This document shows positions 1-10,543 of a stretch of DNA of 64,000 nucleotides, in pieces; the stretch's first letter is position 1, and the number at the start of each line of letters is the position of its first letter. The notes below the pieces were generated by a model. The model was not told where the DNA came from. It saw nothing but the letters and a program-made list of their open reading frames with translations, and made no database searches. The position numbers and the translations under genes are program-made. This stretch comes from Rhineura floridana (lineage: Eukaryota; Chordata; Lepidosauria; Squamata; Rhineuridae). Location of the stretch: positions 292,006,982 through 292,070,981 of the forward strand of contig NC_084480.1 in the NCBI RefSeq assembly GCF_030035675.1, given 5' to 3'.

Positions 1-559
1 TGTATAACTCTGATTATTCTCTATAATCCCTCATCACCCCTCAGTTCTTCCCCTTCCCCCAGGCTGGCTTGTTTTGGTTCTTATATGGTTGGAGGAGACG
101 CTGTATGGAGAATCAGAGGGCAGTGAAATCTGTCCCTTCCTTTCTTCCTTCCTCTGCAAACCACCTTCACCAATTGAGAACCCCATATTTTCCCTATAGC
201 GTATACTTCTGTCTGAAGTATCATTTTAAACAACATGTTTTAGAAGGGGAATGCAGCAATAATGAGATTTTCATGATCTAAATTTCCTATGAATATTGAT
301 CTTTGCTTGTATTGTATTTTAACTTTTTTGTGCTATGGTTGTTATTATTTTTAAAGTGTTGCAAACTGCTTGGATGGTTTTAATGAAATAGCGGTATACA
401 CATACATTTTCAAACAAACAAACTAGTGAAATGCCTGCCACTCTGAAGGACAGAGTAAAGGTGTGTCTGTATACTGCAGGGATGCCTGGAAAGAGTGGTG
501 GCCCTCACAACTGTGGCTCAGATTACAGGCAAGTTATCAGATAGGAAAAACCTTATCTA
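1..559. other. no gene recognised
   Basis: Open frames here are short and carry no recognisable protein motif. A weak LINE-tail-like stretch lies near 290-410 (T-rich, ending in a phrase like the L2 tail's GCGGTATA). Nothing else can be supported. Confidence 0.5.
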
Positions 560-690
560 CTTTTTATATGCTTTAATTGTGCTTTTGCTTACTATGTTAT
601 GTGGACTTCTTTTTTTCTTATTGTGGATTTTATGTTTTTTAGCTGCTTTGAACATTTTTTATGGAAAGGCAAAAATAAAATAAAATAAAT
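560..690 (+). repeat. L2-like LINE 3' tail
   Basis: A T-rich run is followed by a GCTGCTTTGAACA-like phrase, AAAGGCAAAAATAAA and an AAATAAAAT-type simple tail. This is the order seen in the clearer L2 tails of this window (for example 48060-48126). Only the last hundred or so bases are present, so it is a heavily 5'-truncated, old copy. Confidence 0.4.
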
Positions 691-870
691 AAAAATAACA
701 AATAAAATAAAAAGCCATCAAGAAGAGGGGAGTTCTTCAGCAGCTGTTTAAAAGCTGAGAGCAATGGGGGAAGCCATGTAGTACAACCACAGATGTCCAG
801 TGCCAAGGAATGATGCTGTATAAGTCCAGCACTTATTGATGCCACTGCACTGGCAATCAAAAGACATTCA

Positions 871-1200
871 GGACCCATCTGCACCATACATTTAAATCAG
901 TGTCATACACTTTAAACAGTCATGGCTTCCCCCCAAAGCATCCTGGGAACTGTTGTTTGTTAAGGGTGCTAAGAGTTATTAGGAGACCCCTATTCCCCTC
1001 TGAGAACTACAGTTCCCAGAGTTTCCTGGGAAAAGGGATTGATTGTTAAACCACTCTGTAAATTGTAGCTCTGTGAGGGGAACAGGAGTCACATAACAAC
1101 TCTCAATGCCTTTAGCAAGCTACAGTTCCCAGGATTCTTTGGGAGATGCCATAGTTATTTCAAATGGTATGATACTGCTTTAAATGTATTGTTGCACGCC
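871..1200. mobile_element. foldback MITE, family A (copy 1)
   Basis: The two ends are inverted copies of each other. The left end has a CCATCTGCACCATACATTTA-like start and the right end has AAATGTATTGTTGCA. Further inside, CCCAAAGCATCCTGGGAACT is answered by CAGTTCCCAGGATTCTTTGGG. Related copies lie at 19045-19272, 45737-46053 and 49145-49340. There is no coding capacity, so this is a non-autonomous DNA transposon. The superfamily is uncertain. Confidence 0.6.
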
Positions 1201-1231
1201 TCCCCAATCTCCGAGCAATGAGATTTCAGGT

Positions 1232-1750
1232 GTCCCTGTGCTTGTCCTGGGCTTGGTTTCCTTGGGAAGAAGGTCAGCGGAGACTGTGGTGTCTTTATGA
1301 AATATGGTTTATTTATTTACACACATTCCAACCTGAGCTTAGGATGGAGAGGTTCAAGGCATCAGCAGTCCAATATCCAGCTTTTCCATCAGGGTTACAG
1401 GAGGCACCCCAAAGCCATGGTGCAGAGAGTCAGCCTCTCTGCCTGCCTCCAGTCCCCAGCCTTTCTCCAACACAACTCAACACACACTAAAAACACAAAC
1501 CTCTCCTAGCTGCCAGGAGGGGGGGGAAGGCTCTCTTGAAGAGTTTCAATGACAAAAGAATCTTCCTGGCCCATTCACCAGTTGCTGGGCACCTGATAGA
1601 CCCATTAACAAACCTGGGCACTCTATTGGCTTAACAAAAGAAACCCATCTGGCCAGCAGAGCCACCCCTCACCCCAAGGCACAGGGTTCCCAAATCAGAG
1701 GGTGGAAGGGGACCCACAGGAATCATCATTCCAACCCCCAAACTCACAAC
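1232..1750 (-). mobile_element. possible solo LTR-like block
   Basis: The block begins TG and ends CA. Read on the minus strand it has an AATAAA-type signal near its 3' end followed by a short tail, as in an LTR with R and U5. No flanking duplication, internal region or second copy is visible in the window. The alternative is an unclassified repeat or unique DNA. This is a weak call treated as a fossil. Confidence 0.25.
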
Positions 1751-3831
1751 AGTATAGCATAGATGGGGCCTCTATTTGTTCTGGTGGTTGGTCCTCCAAC
1801 TATTCCAACCATCCAGTTATCCATGGGTTATCAGGATACTATTCTGAGGCCAGGTTAGAGAAATCAAAGAAGAGGCTTCCTATCTGTACTATAGCCCATT
1901 ATATAGTGTCAATAGAGTTGGTCAAATCTGCTGTAAAATCTTTGGTCTTTGTGTTTCAGAGACTGTGAAAAATAGGACAAAATCATCAAAGCTGTTCTAT
2001 GGGGGGGAAATGCAAATATGTTTTCTGGACATTTAGGAGCTGTTTCCTCCTGCAGTTCTCCATGCAGCACAGGCAGACTAAAACCATTGGCTGGCACAAG
2101 TGTGTGTATATATGTTTGCGTGTGTGCATGCATGAGACAGTGAGCCAGAGAAGCTGCCAGATGGAAGCTGTTGGAAGAATGATGTTCTCTGACCTCTTCA
2201 GCGATTTGGCATGAAGAAAAACTCATCCATTTTTTTGTTTGTCCGAAACAATGTTCTTCCATTAAACTGATGATACGGAGTTATTCTCTTCCAGACGATA
2301 CCTGATGAGTACACGGAAACGTCACTGCTATATGCTTATGGGTAGACGCCAATCAAATAGGAAAATATTGTTTATATTTTGCCAGCTGTCTAGATTGGCG
2401 CTGATATGGACTTAAGCTAGGGCAATACAAAGCCTTTTGTTTCCATTGTTTTCTGGAGTCAGAGACCCCCGTTAATCTTCCCTTTCCCTACAATGTGTTT
2501 TAATTCTCATGTGTACACATCTATTAATGCATTCCTTTCTCCTGTGCTTTTTATTACCCTCTTGCTTTACATTATTGGAATCTTACGTATACGACATCCA
2601 TTATTTATTATTGTTGTATTGGTAGTCATTGTGAAGTAGAAAACTCATTTCCCCCCCATAACAGTTTGTTTCCTTTTCATTTTCTTTTTGCCTCAGGCAT
2701 TTCAATAGGCTCGAGTGGGGGAAAGACAACAGGCAGACAGAGACAAAGGACTTTCCCTCACCCCCCTTTCGTCATTTGGAAATACTATGGCTTTATCAAT
2801 AGCAGACTTCAGCCAGGATACCTGCTGTTTTCCATCTAGATGAGAAATGACAGACAAGGCAAAATGTGTCAGGTTTTTTTTTCTTTGCATGCAAACAAGG
2901 GAGTTTGAGAGGGGGGAGTATAGGCATTTGCAAAAGGAAACATCGTTCAGGGGAGCATAATCTAAGACACCGCATCAGAAGCAAGAAGATGGAATTACAA
3001 ATTAAAGCCTGTAAAAAATTGGAAGGACTGTTTTGAAACGGTGCTGCAGGAGGATGCTGGCAGTGCCAATCAGTAGGCTGTAGCAGCTCTGTTTAAATTC
3101 CTGGAGCCTCTCCAGACCCTTCTAATGTGAATAGTCATAGGAACAAACATTATCCCAGACAACGTCCTAGATTGTTTGGCAGCTTCCCCTCCACACTTTG
3201 ACATGAAGCATAGATAATGTCTTTTCCTTTGAAAGCTGAAAATCAGGCCCAATGACTTCCAACTCTCAGATGACATATCAGCTATCAGCTCCAGCTACAG
3301 GCTGTTATACCCCTCTGTACCTTGGAACAGTCAGGTTTACTTAAAGCACACCTCCATACATAAATGGTCTGCAGCCAAAGTTGCCGCATTTGTTTGCTTT
3401 TAAGGTACAACTTTGTGCCATTTGTGAACTGATATGCCAACCCTCTTTCTCTTTATTAGGGATGAGATCCATTGGCTGGTGCTGGTTTTGAAGTATTCAA
3501 TCGACCTAACAGGCTGATATCAATTCAAGTTCATTCTTTGTCTGCTAGCCACTGCTTTTTACCAATCTAGTTTTCCCCCTCAAAAAATATATTGATATTA
3601 ATAACAATTTTGAAGGAAATATTGATAAAGATCATTCTTAATATTGATATTTTAGAGGTGGGTGGTTTTTTTTAATCCATTTTTGAAAATAGCTCCAGAA
3701 AATCATTACATAAAATTACAATCTGCAACAATAGAGAATAAGCAAATTAACTGAAAAATCTGCACCAAATCTGAATTGGGCAGAATCCTAGCACATCCTT
3801 ACTCTCTATACTGCAATTCTCTGTAAGTTCT
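1751..3831. other. no gene recognised
   Basis: About 2.1 kb of mostly unique, AT-rich DNA. Open frames up to 117 codons lie on both strands without homology that I recognise. No splice-flanked exon pattern stands out. A CTGATGA...GGAAAC string at 2302-2320 was examined as a ribozyme and rejected. Confidence 0.5.
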
Positions 3832-3914
3832 AAACCAGGAATAGTGAAGCTGGGCCCTCCAGATGTTGTTGAATTCTAAATCTGAAGCCAGCATGGACAA
3901 CGGCCAGGGATACG
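3832..3914. mobile_element. hAT-type MITE fragment
   Basis: It contains the phrase CCCTCCAGATGTTGTTGAA and a CAGCATGG...GGCCAGGGAT core. These are typical of the palindromic hAT MITEs elsewhere in the window (44362, 57139, 26118), but only one half is present. It abuts an L2 tail. Confidence 0.4.
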
Positions 3915-3985
3915 CCCGTTAATTGTCCCAGCCGCCCTGGGCTCCTACTGGGAGGAAGGGCGGGATATAAATCAAACAAACAAAC
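3915..3985 (+). repeat. L2-like LINE 3' tail
   Basis: CTGGGCTCCTACTGGGAGG is followed by AAGGGCGGGATATAAAT and a CAAACAAACAAA simple tail. This is the plus-strand form of the L2-like tail found in many places in the window. Confidence 0.55.
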
Positions 3986-4009
3986 AAATGAACTCTGGTA
4001 ATGCCTCTT

Positions 4010-4260
4010 GCAGAAGCCCAGGGCGGCAAACAAAAGCAGTAAAAACACTTTAAAACATCATAAAAACAGACCTTAAAATACATTAAAACAAAACAACTTT
4101 AAAAACATTCTTTAAAAAAGCTTTAAAAACATCTTAAATAAAAAGGGTTAAAAAACATATTGTCTAGAGAAAAAAACATATTAAAAGCAATTCCAACACA
4201 GACTCAGAGTTCCAGGACATATTCCAGCCAGGACATATTCCATTCAATGAGGGCGTAAAG
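4010..4260 (-). repeat. L2-like LINE 3' end
   Basis: It opens with AGCCCAGGGCGGCAAACAAA and then the A-rich runs CACTTTAAAACATC, CCTTAAAATACATT and CTTTAAAAACATC that characterise this tail on the minus strand. The same series is seen at 12732, 43707 and 57285. It is truncated before any recognisable coding part. Confidence 0.6.
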
Positions 4261-4299
4261 CAGAGCTGGTAGCACCCATAAGGGGTGTAGCTGGGGAGG

Positions 4300-4392
4300 A
4301 TGTATCACCTGGAGAGATTTTCAAGGGCCACATATAGAGGTCTGAAGGGCCACATCCCCCCCGCCCCGGCCTTAGGTTCCCTATTCCTGTCC
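4300..4392. mobile_element. hAT-type MITE fragment (GGCCACAT type)
   Basis: Contains repeated AAGGGCCACAT phrases and ends CCTTAGGTTCCCTATTCCTG, which resembles the end of the element at 47885-48358 (CCATTCCTG). The matching left end is not clear, so only a fragment is called. Confidence 0.35.
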
Positions 4393-4399
4393 TAAATCC

Positions 4400-4945
4400 T
4401 GGAGCCACCCTCCTCTGGCTCTTTCAAGCTCTATCATTTCGAATTGATGTAGCCAACTATCTCTATACTACAGTTAGGTTTCAGAACCAAATGTTCCCGC
4501 ATCAGTTCTTTGTGAGTATTCTCAGCCCATGCTGCAATAAGCATCCTTTCCCCCCCATACATGTAAGGCATTATTGCTGCATGGAATTTTATAGCTAGAA
4601 GTAAACATATGCAACAGCGTCTCTGTATTCAGCAGACGTCTGGACCCTGGTTTTATCAAATGGAGAAACTTCCACCTAAAAATCTTGGCGTCATTCCATG
4701 ACAAAATCTACATAGGCATCAGAACTGGCCATCCCTGAATATTTTGGCACTACTTGTCTATCATACTGTGCCAATCAAGTGATGCAAACTGGGGCTCTTC
4801 CAGATCCAGATCTTGTAGTATACCTAGACTATAAGCCTCAAGCTGCTTCCTCTAGAACCATACAAATTAATGGGGCTGCTAAAGAGACTTCAAGGTCATG
4901 GGTAAGGCAATTATAAGGATGTAAGAAGAGTTCTGCTGAATCTGA
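4400..4945. other. no gene recognised
   Basis: Unique-looking DNA without motif, repeat or long coding frame that I can support. Confidence 0.5.
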
Positions 4946-5039
4946 CATAGGAAGCTGCCTTATACTGAGTCAGACTATTCGTTTATCTACATGAGTATTG
5001 TCTACACTGATTGGCAGCAGCTCTCCAGGGTTTCAGACA
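4946..5039 (-). mobile_element. tRNA-derived SINE, 3' part (split copy)
   Basis: Carries the minus-strand phrases GAAGCTGCCTTATACTGAGT, GATTGGCAGCAGCTCTCC and GGGTTTCAGACA. In intact copies of this window (for example 14341-14527) the next bases are the CCTAACTGGGGAT and tRNA-head part. Here they are found about 6 kb away at 11020. The SINE was therefore in place before the recombinase element landed inside it. Confidence 0.8.
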
Positions 5040-5164
5040 ATGACGGTCCTGCCCATTTGGTAGGGGCAGGTTTGCCTACACCCTATTTCTAGGAAGGCTC
5101 GGGAAGGTTCCAGAAATTGTGTAAGAGGTCAGGTGGGGTATCTTGACCAATGGGGTAAGGGTTT

Positions 5165-5230
5165 TGAGCGGCTATATATAGCCTGCTCCGCTTTAAGAGC
5201 GCGCCTTTTTTGCCTTGCGGCACGTTAAGA
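5165..5230 (+). promoter_or_regulatory. putative promoter of the YR element
   Basis: GGCTATATATAGCC is a TATA-box-like and self-complementary stretch at 5170-5183, about 130 bases inside the 5' edge. It is followed by the GC-rich CGCTTTAAGAGCGCGCC. The position relative to the element end and to the leader suggests a pol II core promoter. This is inferred from sequence only. Confidence 0.4.
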
Positions 5231-5399
5231 AAAGGCTCCTTGGGTCTCCTGCTGCTGACCGTCTTTGGTGAATTTTCCTTGTAGAGGTTTCCTGCTTTCT
5301 ACTGCCGGTACCCTCGTGCCTTGTTTAACTTTGCTTTCTCATCAGCTGAGAGGCGGGTGTGGGGCTTGCCTATTGGCGTTAGTGCCTCATCTTACCTAC

Positions 5400-5750
5400 T
5401 TCCCGGGCGTTCTTTCTGTTTGTTGCAGCCTTCCTCTTTTTCCCGCGTGTCAGCTGGGCAGCGGTGTTCGACCGGCTGCCTCGGCTTGCCGGCTGGCTCT
5501 GGCGCTGGGGCGCTGAGCCTGCACGTGGCTGCTTCCTGGAGTTCTCCCTCATCGCCTTCCTTTTGTTGGGCCCCGTTTTCCCGCGCGTCAGCTGTGCAGC
5601 GGTTGCAGTGTTGCTTGCTAGCTCTACTGCTGCTGCGCTGAGCCTACACGTGGCTTTCTATAGGACTTCTCACACTTTGCCTTCTGTTGTTGGCCCCTTT
5701 CCGTTTGTCAGCTCTTCCTGGAGCTGGCTGTTTGCAGGTGCGTTCCAGCA
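5400..5750 (+). repeat. imperfect tandem repeat in YR-element leader
   Basis: Three diverged units share TCCCGCG(T/C)GTCAGCTG, GCTGAGCCT(G/A)CACGTGGCT and a CGCCTTCC/TTTTGTTGG block. Starts are near 5441, 5579 and 5699, giving periods of about 138 and 120. The open frames across it come from repeated GC-rich sequence and show no protein family that I recognise. Confidence 0.6.
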
Positions 5751-5959
5751 CCAATCCCACCCCATTTATTTCAGGGGCCTTCCTTGCACCCTATTGGGGC
5801 CTTGCTAGAGTGGGTTTTAAGCAAGTGCTTTGCACAAGCAACCCCCCTTTGTGGATGGTAACCTTCATTAACCCCTCCCCCTCCATTCAGCCTGCTACAT
5901 AATTCTTCCACCCCTTTTTGGATTGTGGGGAGTTGGGTTGTTTACCCCTCCCCTTAGCC

Positions 5960-6425
5960 CCCTCCCTTATTCCTTTTGCCTCTTTCATGGGGGAGGTGTG
6001 AGTTGCTCACAAGGGTGGGGGGTGTCTGCTTGTTTTGTCTTATTAATTAATTATATATAATATTATTTTATTATTAAATATATAAATAAATAGATACGTA
6101 CATGAATTAATTTTCAGATATTTCTAGATATATAATATCATTTTATTATTATTAAATAAATAAATACATGAATTCATTTTAATATTTATAGATATGTATT
6201 TAGATTCCCCCCGTTCCTTTTGCTTTTTTCGCGTAGGAGGGGTGAGTAGCTTGGAAGGGGGGGGTGGCTGCTTGTTTTGATTTCTTAAATTCTTTATTAT
6301 ATATGGAATGATTTTATCATTATTATATGAATAAATACTTTGATAATATATAAATTAATTTTAAAATCTTTATAGATATATGCATAATCATATATAGATA
6401 TATGAAGCTTATTCTGGCGGGTAGC
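5960..6425 (+). repeat. two-copy tandem repeat, AT-rich
   Basis: Each unit opens with a CCTTTTGC(C/T)T(C/T)TTT phrase, then GGGGAGGTGTGAG- or GGAGGGGTGAG-, a G-run, CTGCTTGTTTTG, and a long TTATTAAATA/GATATAT tract. The period is about 245 bases. It lies within the non-coding leader of the YR element. Confidence 0.55.
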
Positions 6426-6744
6426 ATTGCGGATGTAGGTTTTAGATTGATCTTCGTTGTTGCTTATCCCCATATCATTTATTTTATATACTTAGTTCTG
6501 TTTGTATTCCTGCATGCATGTTTTGTATTTTAAAATGATGTTCTCGATCATGTAGCTTCATAATTTGTTGCATTTCTTATGCATGGAGGAAAAGTATAGA
6601 TGCTTCTACAATAGCGTCTCTAAAGGGCAATAGTTTATTTTAAGGTGAGTATAGAAAAATCCCACATCTCATATTTCTTTTGCGGTTTTTTTTTAAAATA
6701 TGTGAATAGGTGTGATTCCGAGAAAGGTAATCTGTGCTATGTAA

Positions 6745-6860
6745 GCTTATAGGAAATGCTCTGCAGCCAGGTGAACTCATTGTTGTGGCATTCTGAGCCA
6801 AGCAGAAAGGAAATGCCCTACAGCCAGGTAAACTCATAGTTGTGGCTTTCTGGGAGCCAA
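6745..6860 (+). repeat. 57-bp tandem duplication
   Basis: Two units read GGAAATGC(T/C)CT(G/A)CAGCCAGGT, then (G/A)AACTCAT and GTTGTGGC. They start at 6752 and 6809. Part of the repeat-rich leader of the YR element. Confidence 0.65.
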
Positions 6861-7539
6861 TATGTTTAAGGTTAATATATATCTTTCCTGTAGTTTTAAA
6901 TGCTCTGTTTTATCCCTGAAATATCTAAAATGAAACATTATGCTTAATTTGAGATTGACAGTTTATTGGTCCTTGATTAAAGTGCTCCTCTAGCATTAGG
7001 TAAATCTTTATTATGACGCTTTTCCACGGAATTTTAAATCAATTTAACTTTATTCCACAAACATGAATTGTATACTGCTTGTTTCACAAGATACAGGTAC
7101 CCTCTTCAATCGCATCTATTTCATGGCAGTCTCGTGTACACTGGGCGCTGCTACCAATTTTCTTCAGCGGCCGTTCTTTCTTCAAAGAACAGAGGACTTC
7201 CTCCTGTAGCCTGAACTGCAGGTAAGTTTTGATACAGGCTGTAGTTGATAATTTGGTGTCAATTCAGGAGCTTGGGCGTGCCAAATAATGGCTGGCTGCC
7301 TTTAGGTGCCTGGGGGCTCACTATAGAATTTATTTTCTTGGATTATCTTCCTACAGTGCCAGTGGTACATATGTGGCCTTCTGCCCTTCAGATCTGCATG
7401 ATACGTTCAGTGCAGCACTTGGCTATGGTTATGGGGTAAATCCCCAGACCCTCAACGCTATTTGAGCTATGCGCTTTGTGCATGCGTTTATTCTGCAAAG
7501 TATAATACAATATCTATTCATCACTTGCTATGTCTGGGT

Positions 7540-7850
7540 TTACGTGCAGTCAGGAACCCATTTTATGAATATCATAAAGGGGTTGGTTACATTTCACTCG
7601 AATGCCACCTGATCTTATGAGGCCATTTCCCCCCCCCCCAATGAACGAATGATGTACACCTTGTTGCAGTTTATTATCTACTAAAGAGGGCAGGACATTA
7701 CCATTGGGAATATATCTTGCCTCCTTTCTGCCTTTGTCATTAATTTTCTGACCAAGTGCATTAGGGAACCCATTTCATGAAAACCAAAGGGTGTTAGTTG
7801 CATTCCACCCTGAGACCGCCTGGTCCTATGTGGCCATTTGCCCCGGATGT
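7540..7850 (+). repeat. ~212-bp tandem duplication
   Basis: GGAACCCATTTTATGAA near 7553 recurs as GGAACCCATTTCATGAA near 7765. Both are followed by AAAGGG(G/T)(T/G)T, TGCATTCCACC-like text and GAGGCCATTTCCCC or GTGGCCATTTGCCCC. The copies are diverged. It lies upstream of the recombinase modules. Confidence 0.6.
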
Positions 7851-8149
7851 GCTATCGATACTCCTGCCTTCAATGATTCTTAGTTCCCCCCCCCCTTACA
7901 GGACAGTTGTCCTGGGCGGTGGCCTTAATAATATTTTCAGTGAGCCTTTTGCCCTGGAAAAATTAGCTTTCTGGGCAAGTCATTGTAAAATTTGAGCCCT
8001 GCGCTTATATTGCCGTGCTGGTTTTTTTTTTTTTTTTTAGCGCATATGCTTTATATGGACCAGTGGGCTAGTGACTGAGTGGTTAAGCTGAGGGGCTGCC
8101 CATCGCCCACTCTGTCTCTGGTTTCCCTCGGATAGAGTTTTTTCTCTGT

Positions 8150-8342
8150 TAGGCCAGTGGGCCAGTACTATCTTTTCATATTCATTAATGGCTACATATT
8201 GATTTAATTTTGATTATTGCTATGTTGTTCGTATGGCCATTATGTTTAGAGGTTGCATTTCTTTCATACAGGAGCGGCTGCGACAACTGCCCTAGCGGGC
8301 ATGCGTTCTGGAAGTATTCTGATATTTATGCTATATTCAAAA
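8150..8342 (+). pseudogene. tyrosine-recombinase module 0 (most decayed)
   Basis: AGGCCAGTGGGCCAGTACTA at 8151 matches AGGCCAGCGGGCCAGCGTTA of module 2. CAGGAGCGGCTGCGACAACT near 8270 matches the GGGGCGGCTACGGCCGCC stretch that encodes the recombinase helix after the HSFQIG motif. It is therefore the 3' part of a third and oldest tandem recombinase module. Fossil. Confidence 0.5.
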
Positions 8343-9195
8343 GGGCAAAATTAATTCTGTCATAATTATCGCTTGACACTCTCTGCGCTGGCCTTTAATC
8401 CAAGGCAAGAGGAATGCAGGATCATTCTGTAGATTTAGGGTCAGAAAGGTCCTTGAGGGTTGGTTGTGTTCCGCTCCCAAGGCCACTGACCGGAGGAGGC
8501 TAATCACACCCGATGTCCTCCTTCAGATCCTGCCTTTATTTAGGTCAATGTGCTCATCTCTGTATGAGTCGCACCTGTTCGCCGCAGTAACTCTGACGAT
8601 GTTCTATGGTGCTTTTCGCCCTAGTGAAGTATTGGTTTCCTCAAAGCACGATGTGTCCTGTAGTGCTTTATGCTGGCGATTGCACGTTAGGTGCAGATTT
8701 AATGAGGTTTTCCTTAAATGTCTTTAAGACTGATCAATGGGGCCGTGGCAGTTCTGTATCTTTATTTAGTTGCCAGGTACCTGAACTATGCCCAGTTTCC
8801 GCTATGCGGCAATTTTGTGTGTGTGTGTGTGTGTGTGTTTCAGGCCAGCGGGCCAGCGTTATCTCTTATACATGCAGATAGTTCTGCCCTGACTCAGTTT
8901 CAATTTTGGGCCGTTGTTCGGTGGGCCTTGTTGGCCAGTGGTTGCGATGCTGGAGTCTTTGGGCTGCATTCCTTTCACATTGGAGTAGCTACGGCCGCTG
9001 CCCTCGTGGGCATGAGCATCGAGGACGTCCAGACGATTGGCAGGTGGCGTTCTTCAGCTATAACTTCTGCCCTTGCTCTCAGAGGGCATACCAGCGTGCC
9101 TTGGGAACGTTCAGGCGTTCCATGCCAGTAGTGCTTTGCCTCCTGTATGGCCTATCCCTGTTTCACATTTGCTGCAGTTTAAGTTACATCTGAAA
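8343..9195 (+). pseudogene. tyrosine-recombinase module 1
   Basis: About 853 bases, repeated as module 2. It encodes parts of a tyrosine-recombinase catalytic domain: a segment resembling RRLITPDVLLQILPLFRS with FYGAFRPSEVL (the region of the first catalytic Arg) and, further on, GLHSFHIGVATAAALVGM with IGRWRSSA (the H-x-x-R-type box and the helix before the nucleophile Tyr). The family is the DIRS/Ngaro type of recombinase. A GT microsatellite (8817-8838) lies inside. Fossil copy, not expected to give a working enzyme. Confidence 0.65.
8817..8838 (+). repeat. (GT)n microsatellite
   Basis: About eleven GT units inside recombinase module 1. Module 2 lacks it at the equivalent place, so it arose after the duplication. 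Confidence 0.85.
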
Positions 9196-9925
9196 GGGCA
9201 ATCTCATTCTGTTTCTACCATCGCCGGACACCTCTCTGCGCTGGCCTTTATTTCCAAGGCAAGAGGATTGCAGGATCATTCTGTAGATTTTAGGGTCAGA
9301 AAGGTCCTTCAGGGTTGGTCGCGTTCCGCTCACAGGCCCGCTGACCAAAGGAGGCCAATCACGCCCGATGTACTCCTTCAGATCCTGCCTTTATTTAGGT
9401 CTCTGTGCTCATCTCAGTATGAGTCGCACCTGTTCGCCGCAGTAACACTGACGATGTTCTATGGTGCTTTTCGCCTTAGCGAAGTATTGGCTTCCTCAAA
9501 GCACGATGTGTCCTACTGAGCCTTTTGCTTTGGCGATTGCACGCTAAGTGCAGAGATAGTTAGGCTTTCCCTTCGAGTCTCTAAGACTGATCAAAAGGGC
9601 CGTGGCAGTATTATTTCATTGAGAGTTTGCCAGGTCCCTGAATTGTGCCCAGTGGCTGCAGTGCGTTTATTTCTGTCAATGAGGCCAGCGGGCCAGCGTT
9701 ACCTCTTTATACATGCGGATGGTTCTGCCCTGACTCAATTTCAATTTTGGGCCGTTGTTCGGCGGGCCTTGTTGGCCAGTGGTCACGATGCTGGAGTCTA
9801 TGGGCTGCATTCCTTTCAGATTGGGGCGGCTACGGCCGCCGCCCTCGTGGGCATGAGCGTTCAGGACATTCAGGCGATTGGAAGGTGGCGTTCTTCCGCT
9901 TTCAAGTCTTATGTCAGGTATTGAT
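9196..9925 (+). pseudogene. tyrosine-recombinase module 2
   Basis: It starts with the AAAGGGCA phrase shared with module 1 (8342). It carries the best preserved recombinase text: RRPITPDVLLQILPLFRSLC, FYGAFRLSEVL, then CPVAAVRLFLSMR, LFIHADGSALTQ, GLHSFQIGAATAAALVGM and AIGRWRSSAFKSYVRY. The last motif holds the expected Tyr-containing helix of the catalytic core (recombinases cut and rejoin DNA through this Tyr). It lies immediately upstream of the hydrolase frame, as in Ngaro-type elements. Part of a broken element. Confidence 0.7.
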
Positions 9926-9954
9926 TCTGATGTATTGTTTTTTCTTTTCTTAGG

Positions 9955-10543
9955 TGTGCTGAGCCTTCCTGTGCCTGCGAGGGTCGTCATGTGTAGCCAC
10001 TCTATTTTATTTTGGCCACATCGGAGAGCCTTCTCTACGCTTGCTGGGACACAGCTGCCGCTTTCCGCTAGAGCAACAGTTGGCTGGGAGGCTCAGAGGG
10101 GCATGCTTTGGGATGCGCTCATGCCTTTGGTGTGTCGCCTTATGGCATCGTTTAACTGGCCACATGTGTTGGTGGTTCATTTAGGGGAAAACGACTTGGT
10201 GCAGTGGCCAGGTATGGATCTGCTGCTTAGGATCACCCAGGATTTTAATGCTCTCATCCAGTCATACCCGGATCTTGTTATAGTGTGGTCCGACATGCTG
10301 GTGCGACGTGTTTGGAGGGGTGCAATGCACCCCAACAGGATCGACAGATCCAGAAAGTGGGTAAATAGGAAAGTTAGGAGTTTAGTTTTGTCATTGGGTG
10401 GGGCATATATTCCTCATGACAGAATCCGTTTTCATGCACCGCATCTGTTTCGAGATGATGGTGTCCATCTTTCGGATATTGGGTGTGATTTGCTATTGGA
10501 GGATTTTAGGTTGGGTTTGGGGGCTTTGTTTTCTTTGGGTTGA
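9955..10543 (+). pseudogene. SGNH-hydrolase frame of the YR element
   Basis: A roughly 196-residue stretch in one frame resembles SGNH/GDSL hydrolases. Visible are a SHS box near its start (block I nucleophile Ser region), VVHLGENDL (block III Asn) and RDDGVHLSDIG (block V Asp and His). SGNH enzymes hydrolyse ester or acyl bonds; their role in mobile elements is not known. A pyrimidine-rich stretch ending TTTCTTTTCTTAG directly precedes it and looks like a splice acceptor, which suggests that the frame could be joined from upstream. The true start cannot be chosen from the sequence. It belongs to the fossil element and is not a host esterase. Confidence 0.6.

Noticed and set aside
2302-2323. 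CTGATGA...GGAAACGTC string resembling a hammerhead core
   Set aside because: Only seven bases separate the two core boxes. They do not form a stem II with a C-G closing pair, and no matching stem I or cleavage site could be placed in either topology.
5265-5902. Overlapping frames of 70-114 codons as proteins of the YR element
   Set aside because: They run through GC-rich tandem repeats in all three plus frames without any recognisable motif.
7216-8041. Possible intron (CAG|GTAAGT near 7226 to a T-rich AG near 8040) in the YR element
   Set aside because: The donor and acceptor look good, but no coding sequence is recognisable on the donor side, so there is no support beyond the splice words.
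9878-10543. 221-codon frame as a host esterase
   Set aside because: It overlaps the recombinase module at its start, has no host exon context and lies inside the insertion defined by the split SINE.
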